Below, in pieces: positions 18,118-25,901 of a stretch of 64,000 nt of DNA. Position 1 is the first letter of the stretch; each line of letters starts with the position of its first letter. The notes under the pieces are model-generated. The model searched no databases, had not been told where the DNA came from, and saw nothing but the letters and a program-made list of their open reading frames with translations. The position numbers and the translations under genes were made by a program. The DNA comes from Actinoallomurus iriomotensis (lineage in GTDB: Bacteria > Actinomycetota > Actinomycetes > Streptosporangiales > Streptosporangiaceae): the NCBI RefSeq assembly GCF_030269445.1, contig NZ_BSTJ01000013.1, positions 37,454 through 101,453 of the forward strand, read 5' to 3'.

Positions 18118-18179
18118 CCGACCGGAACGAGGGAATCGACGAGCACGACCGCCGAGAGGAGGCCCGCCATGGCCTTTGA
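18114..18179 (+). CDS. Degenerate SER mini-cistron between iolE and iolC
   Basis: A 21-codon frame starting MTDRNEGIDEH, clearly related to the MTERSEGIEG copy at 25.8 kb. Its ATG overlaps the iolE stop (ATGA, 18114-18117), preceded by GGAG. It contains the SD GAGAGGAGG for iolC and ends 11 bases inside iolC. The 3' half has drifted, and the exact ATGA exit overlap is lost. Translation would deliver ribosomes from iolE to iolC. Whether the peptide has a function is unknown. Confidence 0.6.
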   Translation: MTDRNEGIDEHDRREEARHGL

Positions 18180-19098
18180 CCTCATCACGATGGGGCGGGT
18201 GAGCGTCGACGTCTACCCGCTGCAGATCGGCGTACCGCTGGAGGACGTCGAGACGTTCGGCAAGTACCTCGGCGGCAGCGCCACGAACGTGGCGGTGGCC
18301 GCCGCCCGCCACGGGCGGAACACCGCGGTGATCACCCGGACCGGCGAGGACCCGTTCGGGCGCTACATCCATCGGGCGCTGCGCGGGTACGGCGTGGACG
18401 ACCGCTTCGTGACGCCGGTGCCCGGGCTGCCCACCCCGGTGGTGTTCTGCGAGATCTTCCCGCCGGACGACTTCCCGCTGTACTTCTACCGCTACCCCAA
18501 GGCGCCCGACATGGAGATCCGCGCGGACGAGCTCGACCTCGACGCGATCCGCGCGGCGACGGTCTTCTGGGCGACGGTGACCGGCCTGTCCGACGAGCCG
18601 AGCCGTTCGGCGACGCTCACCGGCCTGGAGGCGCACGCCGGGACCACCGTGCTCGACCTGGACTACCGGCCGATGTTCTGGCCGTCGCCGGAGGAGGCGC
18701 GGCACTGGGTGGACAAGGCCCTCGACCACGCCACCGTCGCGGTCGGCAACCAGGAGGAGTGCGCGGTGGCGGTGGGCGAGAGCGACCCGCGCCGCGCCGC
18801 CGCCGCCCTGCGGGAGCGCGGCGTGCGGCTGGCGATCGTCAAGCAGGGGCCCAAGGGCGTCCTGGCCGCCGATGACGAGGGCGTGGTCGAGGCGCCGCCG
18901 GTGCCGGTCGACGTCGTCAACGGCCTCGGTGCGGGCGACGCGTTCGGCGGCGCGCTCTGCCACGGCCTGCTGGCCGGCTGGGACGCCGGCCGGATCATCC
19001 GCTTCGCGAACGCGGCCGGCGCGATCGTTGCCTCGCGGATCGCCTGCTCGGAGGCGATGCCCACCACAGCCGAGGTCGAGGAACTGCTCTCCCGTTGA
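18169..19098 (+). CDS. iolC: 5-dehydro-2-deoxygluconokinase (PfkB family)
   Basis: 309 residues. Phosphorylates 2-deoxy-5-keto-gluconate in inositol catabolism. N-terminal LITMGRVSVDVYPLQIG and YLGGSATNVAVAAARHG are the IolC version of the PfkB substrate and glycine-rich motifs; the C-terminal GAGDAFGGAL holds the catalytic base D257. ATG at 18169 has GGAGG six bases upstream, supplied by the mini-cistron. A tnpB insertion follows immediately after the stop and separates it from the rest of the pathway. Confidence 0.9.
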   Translation: MAFDLITMGRVSVDVYPLQIGVPLEDVETFGKYLGGSATNVAVAAARHGRNTAVITRTGEDPFGRYIHRALRGYGVDDRFVTPVPGLPTPVVFCEIFPPDDFPLYFYRYPKAPDMEIRADELDLDAIRAATVFWATVTGLSDEPSRSATLTGLEAHAGTTVLDLDYRPMFWPSPEEARHWVDKALDHATVAVGNQEECAVAVGESDPRRAAAALRERGVRLAIVKQGPKGVLAADDEGVVEAPPVPVDVVNGLGAGDAFGGALCHGLLAGWDAGRIIRFANAAGAIVASRIACSEAMPTTAEVEELLSR

Positions 19099-19104
19099 CT
19101 TCCT

Positions 19105-19147
19105 CCCCCTCGTGAACGAGGGGGATTCCTACGGCTAGCGCCGTAGG
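19105..19147 (-). ncRNA. Right-end hairpins, probable omegaRNA/reRNA scaffold of tnpB
   Basis: Two stem-loops: CCCCCTCG-TGAA-CGAGGGGG (19105-19124) and CCTACGGC-TAGC-GCCGTAGG (19128-19147), the second overlapping the tnpB stop. In characterised TnpB systems the guide RNA comes from the 3' end of tnpB and runs past the right end of the element. If that holds here, the guide would be read from the iolC 3' end just beyond 19104. Inferred from family knowledge and position. Confidence 0.5.
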
Positions 19148-20340
19148 GCTTCCTGCTTCAGTGCCGAAAGCCCCGACCGGGAGGAGCCCCGTTGAGGTCT
19201 TACACCGGCTCCACAGGCCGACACCGCCAGCCCGGCGGCCAGGAGGTTCTTCGCCGCGTTCACATCCCGGTCATGGGTCGTGCCGCAGCCACACGTCCAC
19301 ATGCGGACGTCCAGGGGCATCGCCTCGGCCAGGCTGCCGCAGGCCGAGCACAGTTTGGAGGAGGGGAACCAACGATCGACCACGATCACCTCACGGCCGT
19401 ACCATCGCGCTTTGTACTCGAGCATGCTGCGGAACTCACTCCATGCGGCATCGCAGATGGCGCGGGCCAGTGCGTGGTTCTTCAGCATGTTCTTGACGGT
19501 CAGGTCCTCGATCACGATCGTTTGGTTCTCACGAACGAGTCGAGTGGTGAGCTTGTGCAGACTGTCGCGGCGCCGGTCGGCGATCCGTGCGTGGATCCGG
19601 GCGATCCTACGCCGGGCCCTGGCCCGGTTCGACCCCTCACCCTTGGCTTTGCGGGACAGGTCCCGCTGCGCCCGGGCGAGCCGGGCGCGGTCCGGGCGTT
19701 CGTGCCGGGGGTTGGTGATCTTCTCGCTGGTGGACAGGGTCAGCAGATGCTCCAGCCCAGCATCGATCCCCACCGCGTCACCGCCGGCCGGGAGCGGCTG
19801 CACACCGGGGTCTTCGCACAGCAGGGACACGAACCAGCGTCCCGCCGAATCCTGGGACACCGTCACCGTCGAAGGCTTGGCGCCCTGTGGGAGGGGCCTC
19901 GACCAGACGATGTTCAGCGGCTCTGCCATTTTGGCGAGAGTGAGTGTCCCCTCACCGAACCGGAACCCGCTGGTGGTGTATTCGGCGGATTTGCGGGACT
20001 TTTTCTTCGCCTTGAAGCGTGGGTACCCGGCCCGCTTGGTGAAGAAGTTCGTGAACGCCGTCTGCAGGTGCCGCAGCGCCTGCTGCAGCGGAACGCTGGA
20101 CACCTCGTTCAGGAACGCCAGTTCCTCGGTCTTTTTCCACGCCGTCAGCATCGCCGAGGTGGCGTTGTAGCCGACGCGTTCGCGCCGCGACTTCCAGGCG
20201 TCGGTGCGGGCCTCCAGCGCCAGGTTGTAGACCTTCCGCACGCACCCGAACGTGCGCGACAGCTCCGCTGCCTGCGCATCGGTGGGATAGAAGCGGTATT
20301 TGAACGCACGCTTCACACGGGGGGTGGTCACAGTCCGCAA
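19135..20340 (-). CDS. tnpB: TnpB, RNA-guided DNA endonuclease of an IS605-type element
   Basis: 401 residues. The RuvC catalytic triad is intact: D193 in GIDAGL, E278 in VIEDLTVKN and D359 in HDRDVNAAKN. A four-cysteine zinc finger (C331, C334, C350, C352) lies between the second and third motifs. The N-terminal KRAFKYRFYPT and FNEVSS-type PLQQALRHLQTAF segments are typical OrfB. All key residues are present, so it may be active as a guide-RNA nuclease that favours retention of the element. No tnpA is adjacent. It is transcribed against the iol operon. Confidence 0.9.
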   Translation of the reverse strand: MRTVTTPRVKRAFKYRFYPTDAQAAELSRTFGCVRKVYNLALEARTDAWKSRRERVGYNATSAMLTAWKKTEELAFLNEVSSVPLQQALRHLQTAFTNFFTKRAGYPRFKAKKKSRKSAEYTTSGFRFGEGTLTLAKMAEPLNIVWSRPLPQGAKPSTVTVSQDSAGRWFVSLLCEDPGVQPLPAGGDAVGIDAGLEHLLTLSTSEKITNPRHERPDRARLARAQRDLSRKAKGEGSNRARARRRIARIHARIADRRRDSLHKLTTRLVRENQTIVIEDLTVKNMLKNHALARAICDAAWSEFRSMLEYKARWYGREVIVVDRWFPSSKLCSACGSLAEAMPLDVRMWTCGCGTTHDRDVNAAKNLLAAGLAVSACGAGVRPQRGSSRSGLSALKQEALRR

Positions 20341-20448
20341 ACTATCGCGTCAGCGTGTGACTGTCTGTGGGCTTTCCGGGACTGGACGCCGGATCACCGT
20401 GACGGCGATCCGGCTACCCATGCCCTGCTCCGCAGGGGACCGATTCCT

Positions 20449-20468
20449 CCCCGCCCTGAACGGCGGGG
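20449..20468. repeat. Left-end hairpin of the tnpB element
   Basis: CCCCGCC (20449-20455) pairs with GGCGGGG (20462-20468), loop CTGAAC. It mirrors the right-end hairpin in style (both loops contain TGAA) and is the likely Y1-transposase recognition hairpin. Confidence 0.6.
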
Positions 20469-20486
20469 TCTCCTCGGAGGATTCAG

Positions 20487-21425
20487 ATGAAGAAGGAAGG
20501 TAGTGCCATCAGCGAGCGGAGCGAACGAACCGACACGCACCGCGGCGAGCTCGCGCGACGGATCGGCGCGCTGACCGAGATCCGCGCGCGCCGCCCGCGG
20601 GCCGTCGCCGAGGCGGCGGCCCGCCGGAAACGACGGCCCTCGCTGCTCGGCCCGTCCGGCCGGCTCATGATCGTCGCGGCGGACCATCCGGCGCGGGGCG
20701 CGCTCGCCGCCGGTGACCGGCCGCTGGCCATGGCCGACCGCCCGGAGCTGCTGCGCCGGCTCTGCGTCGCGCTGGAGCGGCCCGGCGTGGACGGCGTACT
20801 GGGCACCCCCGACGTCATCGAGGACCTGCTGCTCCTCGGCGTCCTGGACGACAAGGTCGTGATCGGCTCGATGAACCGCGGCGGGCTGGCCGGGACCTCG
20901 TTCGAGATCGACGACCGGTTCACCGCCTACGACGCGCCGTCCATCGCCGAATGGGGCCTGGACGGCGGCAAGATGCTGCTGCGGATCGACGACGAGGACC
21001 CGGCGACCGCCCGCACGCTGGAGTCGTGCGCGCACGCGGTGACCGACCTCGCCCGGCACGGGCTGATGGCGATGGTCGAACCGTTCATCTCCCGGCGCGA
21101 CGGCGGCCGGGTGCGCAACGTGCTCACCCCGGACGCCATGACGCGGGCCGTCGCGATCGCCTCGGGCCTGGGCGCGACCTCGGCCTGCACCTGGCTGAAG
21201 GTGCCCGTCGTGGACGAGATGGAGCGCGTGATGGCGGCCTCGACGCTGCCGGCGCTGCTGCTCGGCGGTGAGGTCACCGACGACCGGGACGCCGCACTGG
21301 CGACCTGGCGCAAGGCTCTGGCCCTGCCCAGTGTGATGGGCATCGTGGCCGGCCGCACCCTGCTGTACCCACCCGGAGACGACGTCGCGGCCGCCGTGGA
21401 CGCGGCGGTGGAGGTCATGCCTTGA
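20487..21425 (+). CDS. Class I aldolase-type TIM barrel of the iol cluster (Cgl0158-like)
   Basis: 312 residues. The body, from about residue 22, matches the TIM-barrel aldolase-like family found in actinobacterial iol clusters (LTEIRARRP...AEAAARRK, IVAADHPARG, LLRIDDEDPAT, CTWLKVPVV). It probably cleaves 2-deoxy-5-keto-gluconate 6-phosphate, the IolJ step, because no other aldolase is in the cluster; that is inference. The first 20 residues contain SERSERTDTH, a fused SER element (see that entry), placed just inside the tnpB element's end, so the native start may have been altered. Its stop overlaps the iolB TTG. Confidence 0.75.
   Translation: MKKEGSAISERSERTDTHRGELARRIGALTEIRARRPRAVAEAAARRKRRPSLLGPSGRLMIVAADHPARGALAAGDRPLAMADRPELLRRLCVALERPGVDGVLGTPDVIEDLLLLGVLDDKVVIGSMNRGGLAGTSFEIDDRFTAYDAPSIAEWGLDGGKMLLRIDDEDPATARTLESCAHAVTDLARHGLMAMVEPFISRRDGGRVRNVLTPDAMTRAVAIASGLGATSACTWLKVPVVDEMERVMAASTLPALLLGGEVTDDRDAALATWRKALALPSVMGIVAGRTLLYPPGDDVAAAVDAAVEVMP
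20508..20540 (+). repeat. SER element remnant fused in frame to the aldolase N-terminus
   Basis: ATCAGCGAGCGGAGCGAACG at 20508-20527 is one base from the mini-cistron start seen at 46.1 kb (ATG replaced by ATC) and reads SERSERTDTH in the aldolase frame. No stop follows, so the element has become coding N-terminal sequence. Confidence 0.6.
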
Positions 21426-22270
21426 CAAAGCACTACCTGCCCCAGGGGAGCACGGCGTCCGCGCCGTACGGTCTGGTGGTCACGCCGGAGACGGCGGGCT
21501 GGACCTACTCCGGGCTGCGGACGCTGGAGCTCGACGGAGAGCACGTGTTCGAGACGGGGGAGGAGGAGATGCTCGTGCTGCCGCTGAACGGCGGCTGCGC
21601 GGTCGAGTGCGACGGCGTGACCTTCGAGGTCGCCGGGCGCGAGGACGTCTTCTCCCGCGTCACCGACTTCGTGTACGTGCCGAGAGAGGCCACCGTGCGC
21701 GTACGGGGGAACGGGCGGTTCGCGCTGCCGTCGGCGCGGTGCGAGCGGCGCCTGACCGCCCGGTACGGCCCGGCCGAGGACGTCCCGGTGGAGCTGCGGG
21801 GCGCGGGCGTCGCCAGCCGCCAGGTGAACAACTTCTGCACCCCGGAGGCCTTCCCGTACGCCGACAAGCTGATCGCCTGCGAGGTGATCACGCCGGGCGG
21901 CTGCTGGTCGTCCTACCCGCCGCACAAGCACGACGAGGCACGCGAGGGCGAGTGCGAGCTGGAGGAGATCTACTACTTCGAGGTGGCCGGCGGCGGCATG
22001 GCCTACCAACGGGTGTACGGCACCGAGGACCGGCCGATCGACGTGCTCGCCGAGGTGCGCACCGGAGACGTCGTGGTCATCCCGCACGGCTGGCACGGCC
22101 CGTCGATGGCCACGCCGGGCTACGACCTGTACTACCTGAACGTCATGGCCGGTCCGGGAGCGGAGCGGCAGTGGCTGATCTGCGACGATCCCGCGCACGC
22201 GTGGATCCGCGAGACCTGGGCGGGGCAGGAGCCCGACCCCCGCCTCCCCCTGACCTCGGCAGCGGAGTGA
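21422..22270 (+). CDS. iolB: 5-deoxy-glucuronate isomerase
   Basis: 282 residues, bicupin. Converts 5-deoxy-glucuronate to 2-deoxy-5-keto-gluconate. Recognised by YLPQGSTASAPYGL at the N-terminus, the VNNFCTPEAFPYADKLI block, the CWSSYPPHKHDE metal-site motif, and WHGPSMATPGYDLYYLNVMAGP near the C-terminus. TTG start at 21422 overlaps the aldolase stop, with GGAGG about seven bases upstream. Followed by iolD after two bases. Confidence 0.92.
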   Translation: MTKHYLPQGSTASAPYGLVVTPETAGWTYSGLRTLELDGEHVFETGEEEMLVLPLNGGCAVECDGVTFEVAGREDVFSRVTDFVYVPREATVRVRGNGRFALPSARCERRLTARYGPAEDVPVELRGAGVASRQVNNFCTPEAFPYADKLIACEVITPGGCWSSYPPHKHDEAREGECELEEIYYFEVAGGGMAYQRVYGTEDRPIDVLAEVRTGDVVVIPHGWHGPSMATPGYDLYYLNVMAGPGAERQWLICDDPAHAWIRETWAGQEPDPRLPLTSAAE

Positions 22271-22272
22271 TC

Positions 22273-24132
22273 ATGAGGCTTACCACCGGACAGGCGATCG
22301 TCCGTTTCCTGGCGAACCAGTGGAGCGAGCGCGACGGCGTACGGCAGCGGTTCTTCGCCGGCTGCTTCGGCATCTTCGGGCACGGCAACGTCGCGGGGAT
22401 CGGCGAGGCGCTGCTGGAGTACGGCCAGGACCTGCCGTACTACCAGGCGCGCAACGAGCAGGCGATGGTGCACACGGCGGTCGGTTTCGCGCGGGCGCAC
22501 GACCGGCTGCGCGCGTTCGCGTGCACCAGCTCGATCGGGCCCGGCGCGACCAACATGGTGACCGGCGCGGCGCTGGCGACCGTCAACCGGATCCCGGTGC
22601 TGCTGCTGCCCGGTGACGTGTTCGCGACCCGCGTCGCCAACCCCGTGCTCCAGGAGCTGGAGGATCCGCGTTCGTACGACGTGTCGGTCAACGACGCGTT
22701 CAAGCCGGTGTCGCGGTTCTGGGACCGGATCAACCGGCCCGAGCAGCTTCCCTCGGCGCTGCTGGCCGCGATGCGCGTGCTGACCGACCCGGCCGAGACG
22801 GGCGCGGTGACCCTGGCGTTGCCGCAGGACGTGCAGGCCGAGGCGTACGACTGGCCCGAGGAACTGTTCGCCGAGCGGGTCTGGCACGTGGCGCGGCCCG
22901 TGCCCGAGCCCGCCGCGCTCGCGCGGGCGGCCGAGCTGATCCGCGGCGCCGAGCGGCCGCTGATCGTGGCCGGCGGCGGCGTGATCTACTCGCGTGCCAC
23001 GGATGAGCTGCGCGCCTTCGCCGAGGCGACCGGCGTCCCGGTGGGGGAGACCCAGGCCGGCAAGGGTTCGCTGCCGTGGGACCACCCGCAGGCGGCCGGC
23101 GCGATCGGCGCCACCGGCACGACCGCCGCGAACGCCCTGGCGCGCGAGGCCGACGTGGTGATCGGCGTCGGCACCCGCTACAGCGACTTCACGACGGCCT
23201 CGCGCAGCCTCTTCGGCCGGGCCCGGTTCGTCAACCTCAACGTGGCCGCGTTCGACGCGGCCAAGCACGCCGGCGTCTCGCTGGTCGCCGACGCGGCGGC
23301 CGGCCTGGCCGGGCTGCGCGGCGCGCTGGAGGGCTGGTCGGTGCCCGAGGCGTACCGGGAGGAGACCCGCGAGCGCGTCGGCCGCTGGAACGCCGTCGTG
23401 GACGAGGCGTTCCACCCGTCGGAGGAGGGCCTGCCCGCCCAGGCCGAGGTGCTCGGCCTCGTGGGCGAGGCGGCGCGGGAGTGTGACGTCGTGGTGTGCG
23501 CGGCCGGTTCGATGCCCGGTGACCTGCACCGACTGTGGCGGCCCCGCGATCCGAAGGGGTACCACGTCGAGTACGGCTACTCCTGCATGGGATATGAGAT
23601 CGCCGGTGGCCTGGGCGTGAAGATGGCCCTCGACGAGGGCGGCGACACCGGCCGCGAGGTGTTCGTCATGGTCGGCGACGGGTCGTACCTCATGATGTCC
23701 AGCGAGCTGGTCACCGCCGTGCAGGAGGGCGTCAAGCTCATCGTCGTCCTGGTGCAGAACCACGGCTTCGCCTCGATCGGCAACCTGTCGGAGTCGGTCG
23801 GCGCGCAGCGGTTCGGCACCCGGTACCGCTACCGCACCGGCTCGGGCCTGGACGGCGAGGTGCTCCCCGTCGACCTCGCCGCCAACGCCGCGAGCCTCGG
23901 CGCGCGGGTGTTCACCGCGCGTACCGCCCCCGAACTGCGCGACGCCCTCGCGCGGGCCCGCGCCGCGTCCGGGACGACGGTCGTACACGTGGAGACCGAC
24001 CCGCTGCGTCCGGCCCCGGACGGCGAGGCGTGGTGGGACGTCCCGGTCGCCGAGGTCTCCGGCCTGGACACCGTACGCGAGGCCCGCGCCCGCTACGAGA
24101 AGGACAAGCAGGCACAGCGTCCTTATCTCTAG
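22273..24132 (+). CDS. iolD: 3D-(3,5/4)-trihydroxycyclohexane-1,2-dione hydrolase
   Basis: 619 residues, thiamine-diphosphate enzyme that opens the cyclic dione to 5-deoxy-glucuronate. MRLTTGQAIVRFLANQWSE and FGIFGHGNVAGIGEAL are IolD-specific. The ThDP site is visible: NEQAMVHTAVGFAR with the catalytic Glu, and the GDGSYLMMSSEL...NHGFASIG pyrophosphate/Mg segment near residue 475. ATG 22273 chosen; GTG 22267 overlaps the iolB stop. Length matches the family. Confidence 0.93.
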   Translation: MRLTTGQAIVRFLANQWSERDGVRQRFFAGCFGIFGHGNVAGIGEALLEYGQDLPYYQARNEQAMVHTAVGFARAHDRLRAFACTSSIGPGATNMVTGAALATVNRIPVLLLPGDVFATRVANPVLQELEDPRSYDVSVNDAFKPVSRFWDRINRPEQLPSALLAAMRVLTDPAETGAVTLALPQDVQAEAYDWPEELFAERVWHVARPVPEPAALARAAELIRGAERPLIVAGGGVIYSRATDELRAFAEATGVPVGETQAGKGSLPWDHPQAAGAIGATGTTAANALAREADVVIGVGTRYSDFTTASRSLFGRARFVNLNVAAFDAAKHAGVSLVADAAAGLAGLRGALEGWSVPEAYREETRERVGRWNAVVDEAFHPSEEGLPAQAEVLGLVGEAARECDVVVCAAGSMPGDLHRLWRPRDPKGYHVEYGYSCMGYEIAGGLGVKMALDEGGDTGREVFVMVGDGSYLMMSSELVTAVQEGVKLIVVLVQNHGFASIGNLSESVGAQRFGTRYRYRTGSGLDGEVLPVDLAANAASLGARVFTARTAPELRDALARARAASGTTVVHVETDPLRPAPDGEAWWDVPVAEVSGLDTVREARARYEKDKQAQRPYL

Positions 24133-24141
24133 TCTCGGGAC

Positions 24142-24684
24142 ATGACCGTGGAGAAGCGCGGTCGACGCCGGGACCTGGCGGGCCCGGCGTCGACCATCGC
24201 ACTGTGCCTGACCGTGGCGGCCGGGTTCGTCGTCACGACCAACGCGCTCGTGCACTCCGGCGCCGCCGGCTGTCCTCCGACTCCGCCGCGGGAAGGGCGG
24301 TTAGGACAGCAGGGCCGATACCGCGCGACCGACGCGAAGCTGCTCATTTCCGGGACCCCGCGAAGCCTCGTCGTCTGCCGCTACGAGGGCTCGGAGATCA
24401 CCGGATGGAACCTGGGACTGCGGTCGGGCGTCTCGGTGGAGCGACGCGACGTCGCTCGCGTCGTGGAGAGGGTGAGCGGAGCGTCATTGGAACCCGGCGA
24501 TCACAGCTGCCCCTCTTGGGCGTCGACGCGACTGACCACCCTGACCGCCGGATACGCCGACGCTCCCGACCTCGTGGTCTCGATCAGCGATGGTTGCGGC
24601 ACCCTCGGCAACGGAACCCTGCGCGGCTACTTCGCCTCGGGCGCCGCGAGGTCGGCGCTCTTCTCGGCGCTGCCCCGGAGCTGA
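24142..24684 (+). CDS. Predicted secreted/membrane-anchored protein, unknown function
   Basis: 180 residues. A basic N-terminus (KRGRRRD) is followed by a hydrophobic segment of about 20 residues (residues 16-36), then an extracytoplasmic domain with four cysteines (AAGCPP, VVCRYEG, HSCPSW, DGCGTL) that could form two disulfides. I do not recognise a family. It starts nine bases after iolD and precedes the inositol importer, but no shared function is evident; GC3 bias supports it as a real gene. Confidence 0.6.
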   Translation: MTVEKRGRRRDLAGPASTIALCLTVAAGFVVTTNALVHSGAAGCPPTPPREGRLGQQGRYRATDAKLLISGTPRSLVVCRYEGSEITGWNLGLRSGVSVERRDVARVVERVSGASLEPGDHSCPSWASTRLTTLTAGYADAPDLVVSISDGCGTLGNGTLRGYFASGAARSALFSALPRS

Positions 24685-24835
24685 GATGCCCCCTTGATCC
24701 CTCGTAACCGAACAGAGACGGTCCGCGCCGGTTCGACACCCGGCGGAGCCGGTACCCTCACGCCACCAGCGGCCGGACCGCAGCCAGTGGCTCCGGCCGT
24801 ATGAGGCGCGTGCCCCCGAGAGGAGACCCAGAGAC

Positions 24836-25816
24836 ATGAAGCGGAAGGTGATCGCCGCGGCCCTGGCCGGCCTTCTGGCGCTGAGCGCGTGCAGTAGTTC
24901 GGGCGGGAAGAAGGCCGACGAGCAGGCGACCAAGGCCCTGAACGGCAGCGGCGGTCCCCGGCTCAAGATCGCCATGGTCACGCACTCGGCTCAGGGCGAC
25001 GCGTTCTGGGACATCGTGCAGAAGGGGGCGCAGTCGGCGTCCGCCAAGGACAACGTGCAGTTCCTCTACGCCGCGGACCCGGACGGCGGCAAGCAGGCGC
25101 AGCTCGTGCAGTCCTACATCGACCAGCACGTCGACGGCCTCATCGTCACCCTGGCCAAGCCGGACGCGCTGAAGGACGTCGTCGCCAAGGCCGTCGCGGC
25201 CAAGATCCCGGTCGTGACGATCAACTCCGGCGCGGAGGAGTCCGCCAAGTTCGGTGCGCTCGCCCACTTCGGGCAGGACGAGAACATCGCCGGTCAGGCG
25301 GCCGGTGAGCAGCTCAACAAGGCCGGGATCAAGAAGGCGGTCTGCCTGATCCACGAGCAGGGCAACGTCGGTCTCGAGGCGCGCTGCGCGGGCGCGAAGA
25401 AGACCTTCTCCGGCCAGATGCAGAACCTGTTCGTGCAGGGCGCGAACATGCCGCAGGTCAAGTCCGCGGTCACCGCCAAGCTCCAGGCCGACAAGGGCAT
25501 CGACGGCATCCTGGCCCTCAACGCCCAGATCGCGCTGACCGCCGTCGACGCGGCCAAGGGCAGCGGGAGCAAGGCCAAGGTCGCCACGTTCGACATGAAC
25601 AAGGACCTGGTGACGGCGATCAAGGACGGCCGCATCCAGTTCGCCGTCGACCAGCAGCCGTACCTGCAGGGCTACGAGGCCGTCGACGAGCTGTGGCTGT
25701 ACAAGCGCAACGGCGACATCCTCGGCGGCGGCCAGCCCGTGCTGACCGGGCCGGCGATCGTCGACAAGTCCAACGCGGACGCCGTGGCACCGTACGCGGA
25801 CCGGGGCACCCGATAA
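24836..25816 (+). CDS. Sugar (probably inositol) ABC transporter substrate-binding lipoprotein
   Basis: 326 residues. Signal peptide with lipobox LALSAC near residue 20 followed by a Ser/Gly linker. The mature part is a RbsB-like periplasmic-binding-protein type 1 fold: LKIAMVTHSAQGDAFWDIV, DQHVDGLIVTLAKPD, and the C-terminal ATFDMNKDLVTAIKDGRIQ. Located directly after the iol genes, so myo-inositol is the likely ligand, but this is contextual. A SER mini-cistron follows its stop and leads into the permease gene. Confidence 0.82.
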   Translation: MKRKVIAAALAGLLALSACSSSGGKKADEQATKALNGSGGPRLKIAMVTHSAQGDAFWDIVQKGAQSASAKDNVQFLYAADPDGGKQAQLVQSYIDQHVDGLIVTLAKPDALKDVVAKAVAAKIPVVTINSGAEESAKFGALAHFGQDENIAGQAAGEQLNKAGIKKAVCLIHEQGNVGLEARCAGAKKTFSGQMQNLFVQGANMPQVKSAVTAKLQADKGIDGILALNAQIALTAVDAAKGSGSKAKVATFDMNKDLVTAIKDGRIQFAVDQQPYLQGYEAVDELWLYKRNGDILGGGQPVLTGPAIVDKSNADAVAPYADRGTR

Positions 25817-25829
25817 GGACGGCGCATCC

Positions 25830-25901
25830 ATGACCGAGCGAAGCGAGGGAATCGAAGGCGCGCCCCCGTGGTCACTCTCTCCGACGGAAGAGGACTCATG
25901 A
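25830..25901 (+). CDS. SER mini-cistron between importer lipoprotein and permease
   Basis: 23-codon frame beginning MTERSEGIEG and ending LSPTEEDS, nearly the same ending as the minus-strand copy at 46.1 kb. Its stop overlaps the permease ATG exactly (ATGA, 25898-25901). The last codons contain GAAGAGG as SD for the permease. It starts 13 bases after the lipoprotein stop with AAGGA upstream. Likely a coupling leader; the peptide's own role is unknown. Confidence 0.7.
   Translation: MTERSEGIEGAPPWSLSPTEEDS

Larger units (their letters stand above)
19099..20486 (-). mobile_element. IS605-type insertion carrying only tnpB
   Basis: A tnpB gene bounded by terminal hairpins of the kind used by IS200/IS605 elements: CCCCCTCG/CGAGGGGG (19105-19124) just after iolC and CCCCGCC/GGCGGGG (20449-20468) before the aldolase gene. 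No tnpA (Y1 transposase) is present, so it would need one in trans. Exact ends are uncertain; about 19099 and 20480 are estimates. No target duplication is expected for this family. It splits the iol operon between iolC and the aldolase gene. Confidence 0.8.

Noticed and set aside
24727-24744. tRNA-like T-arm, GCCGGTTCGACACCCGGC
   Set aside because: Loop is eight rather than seven bases, and no acceptor, D or anticodon arms fit on either side.
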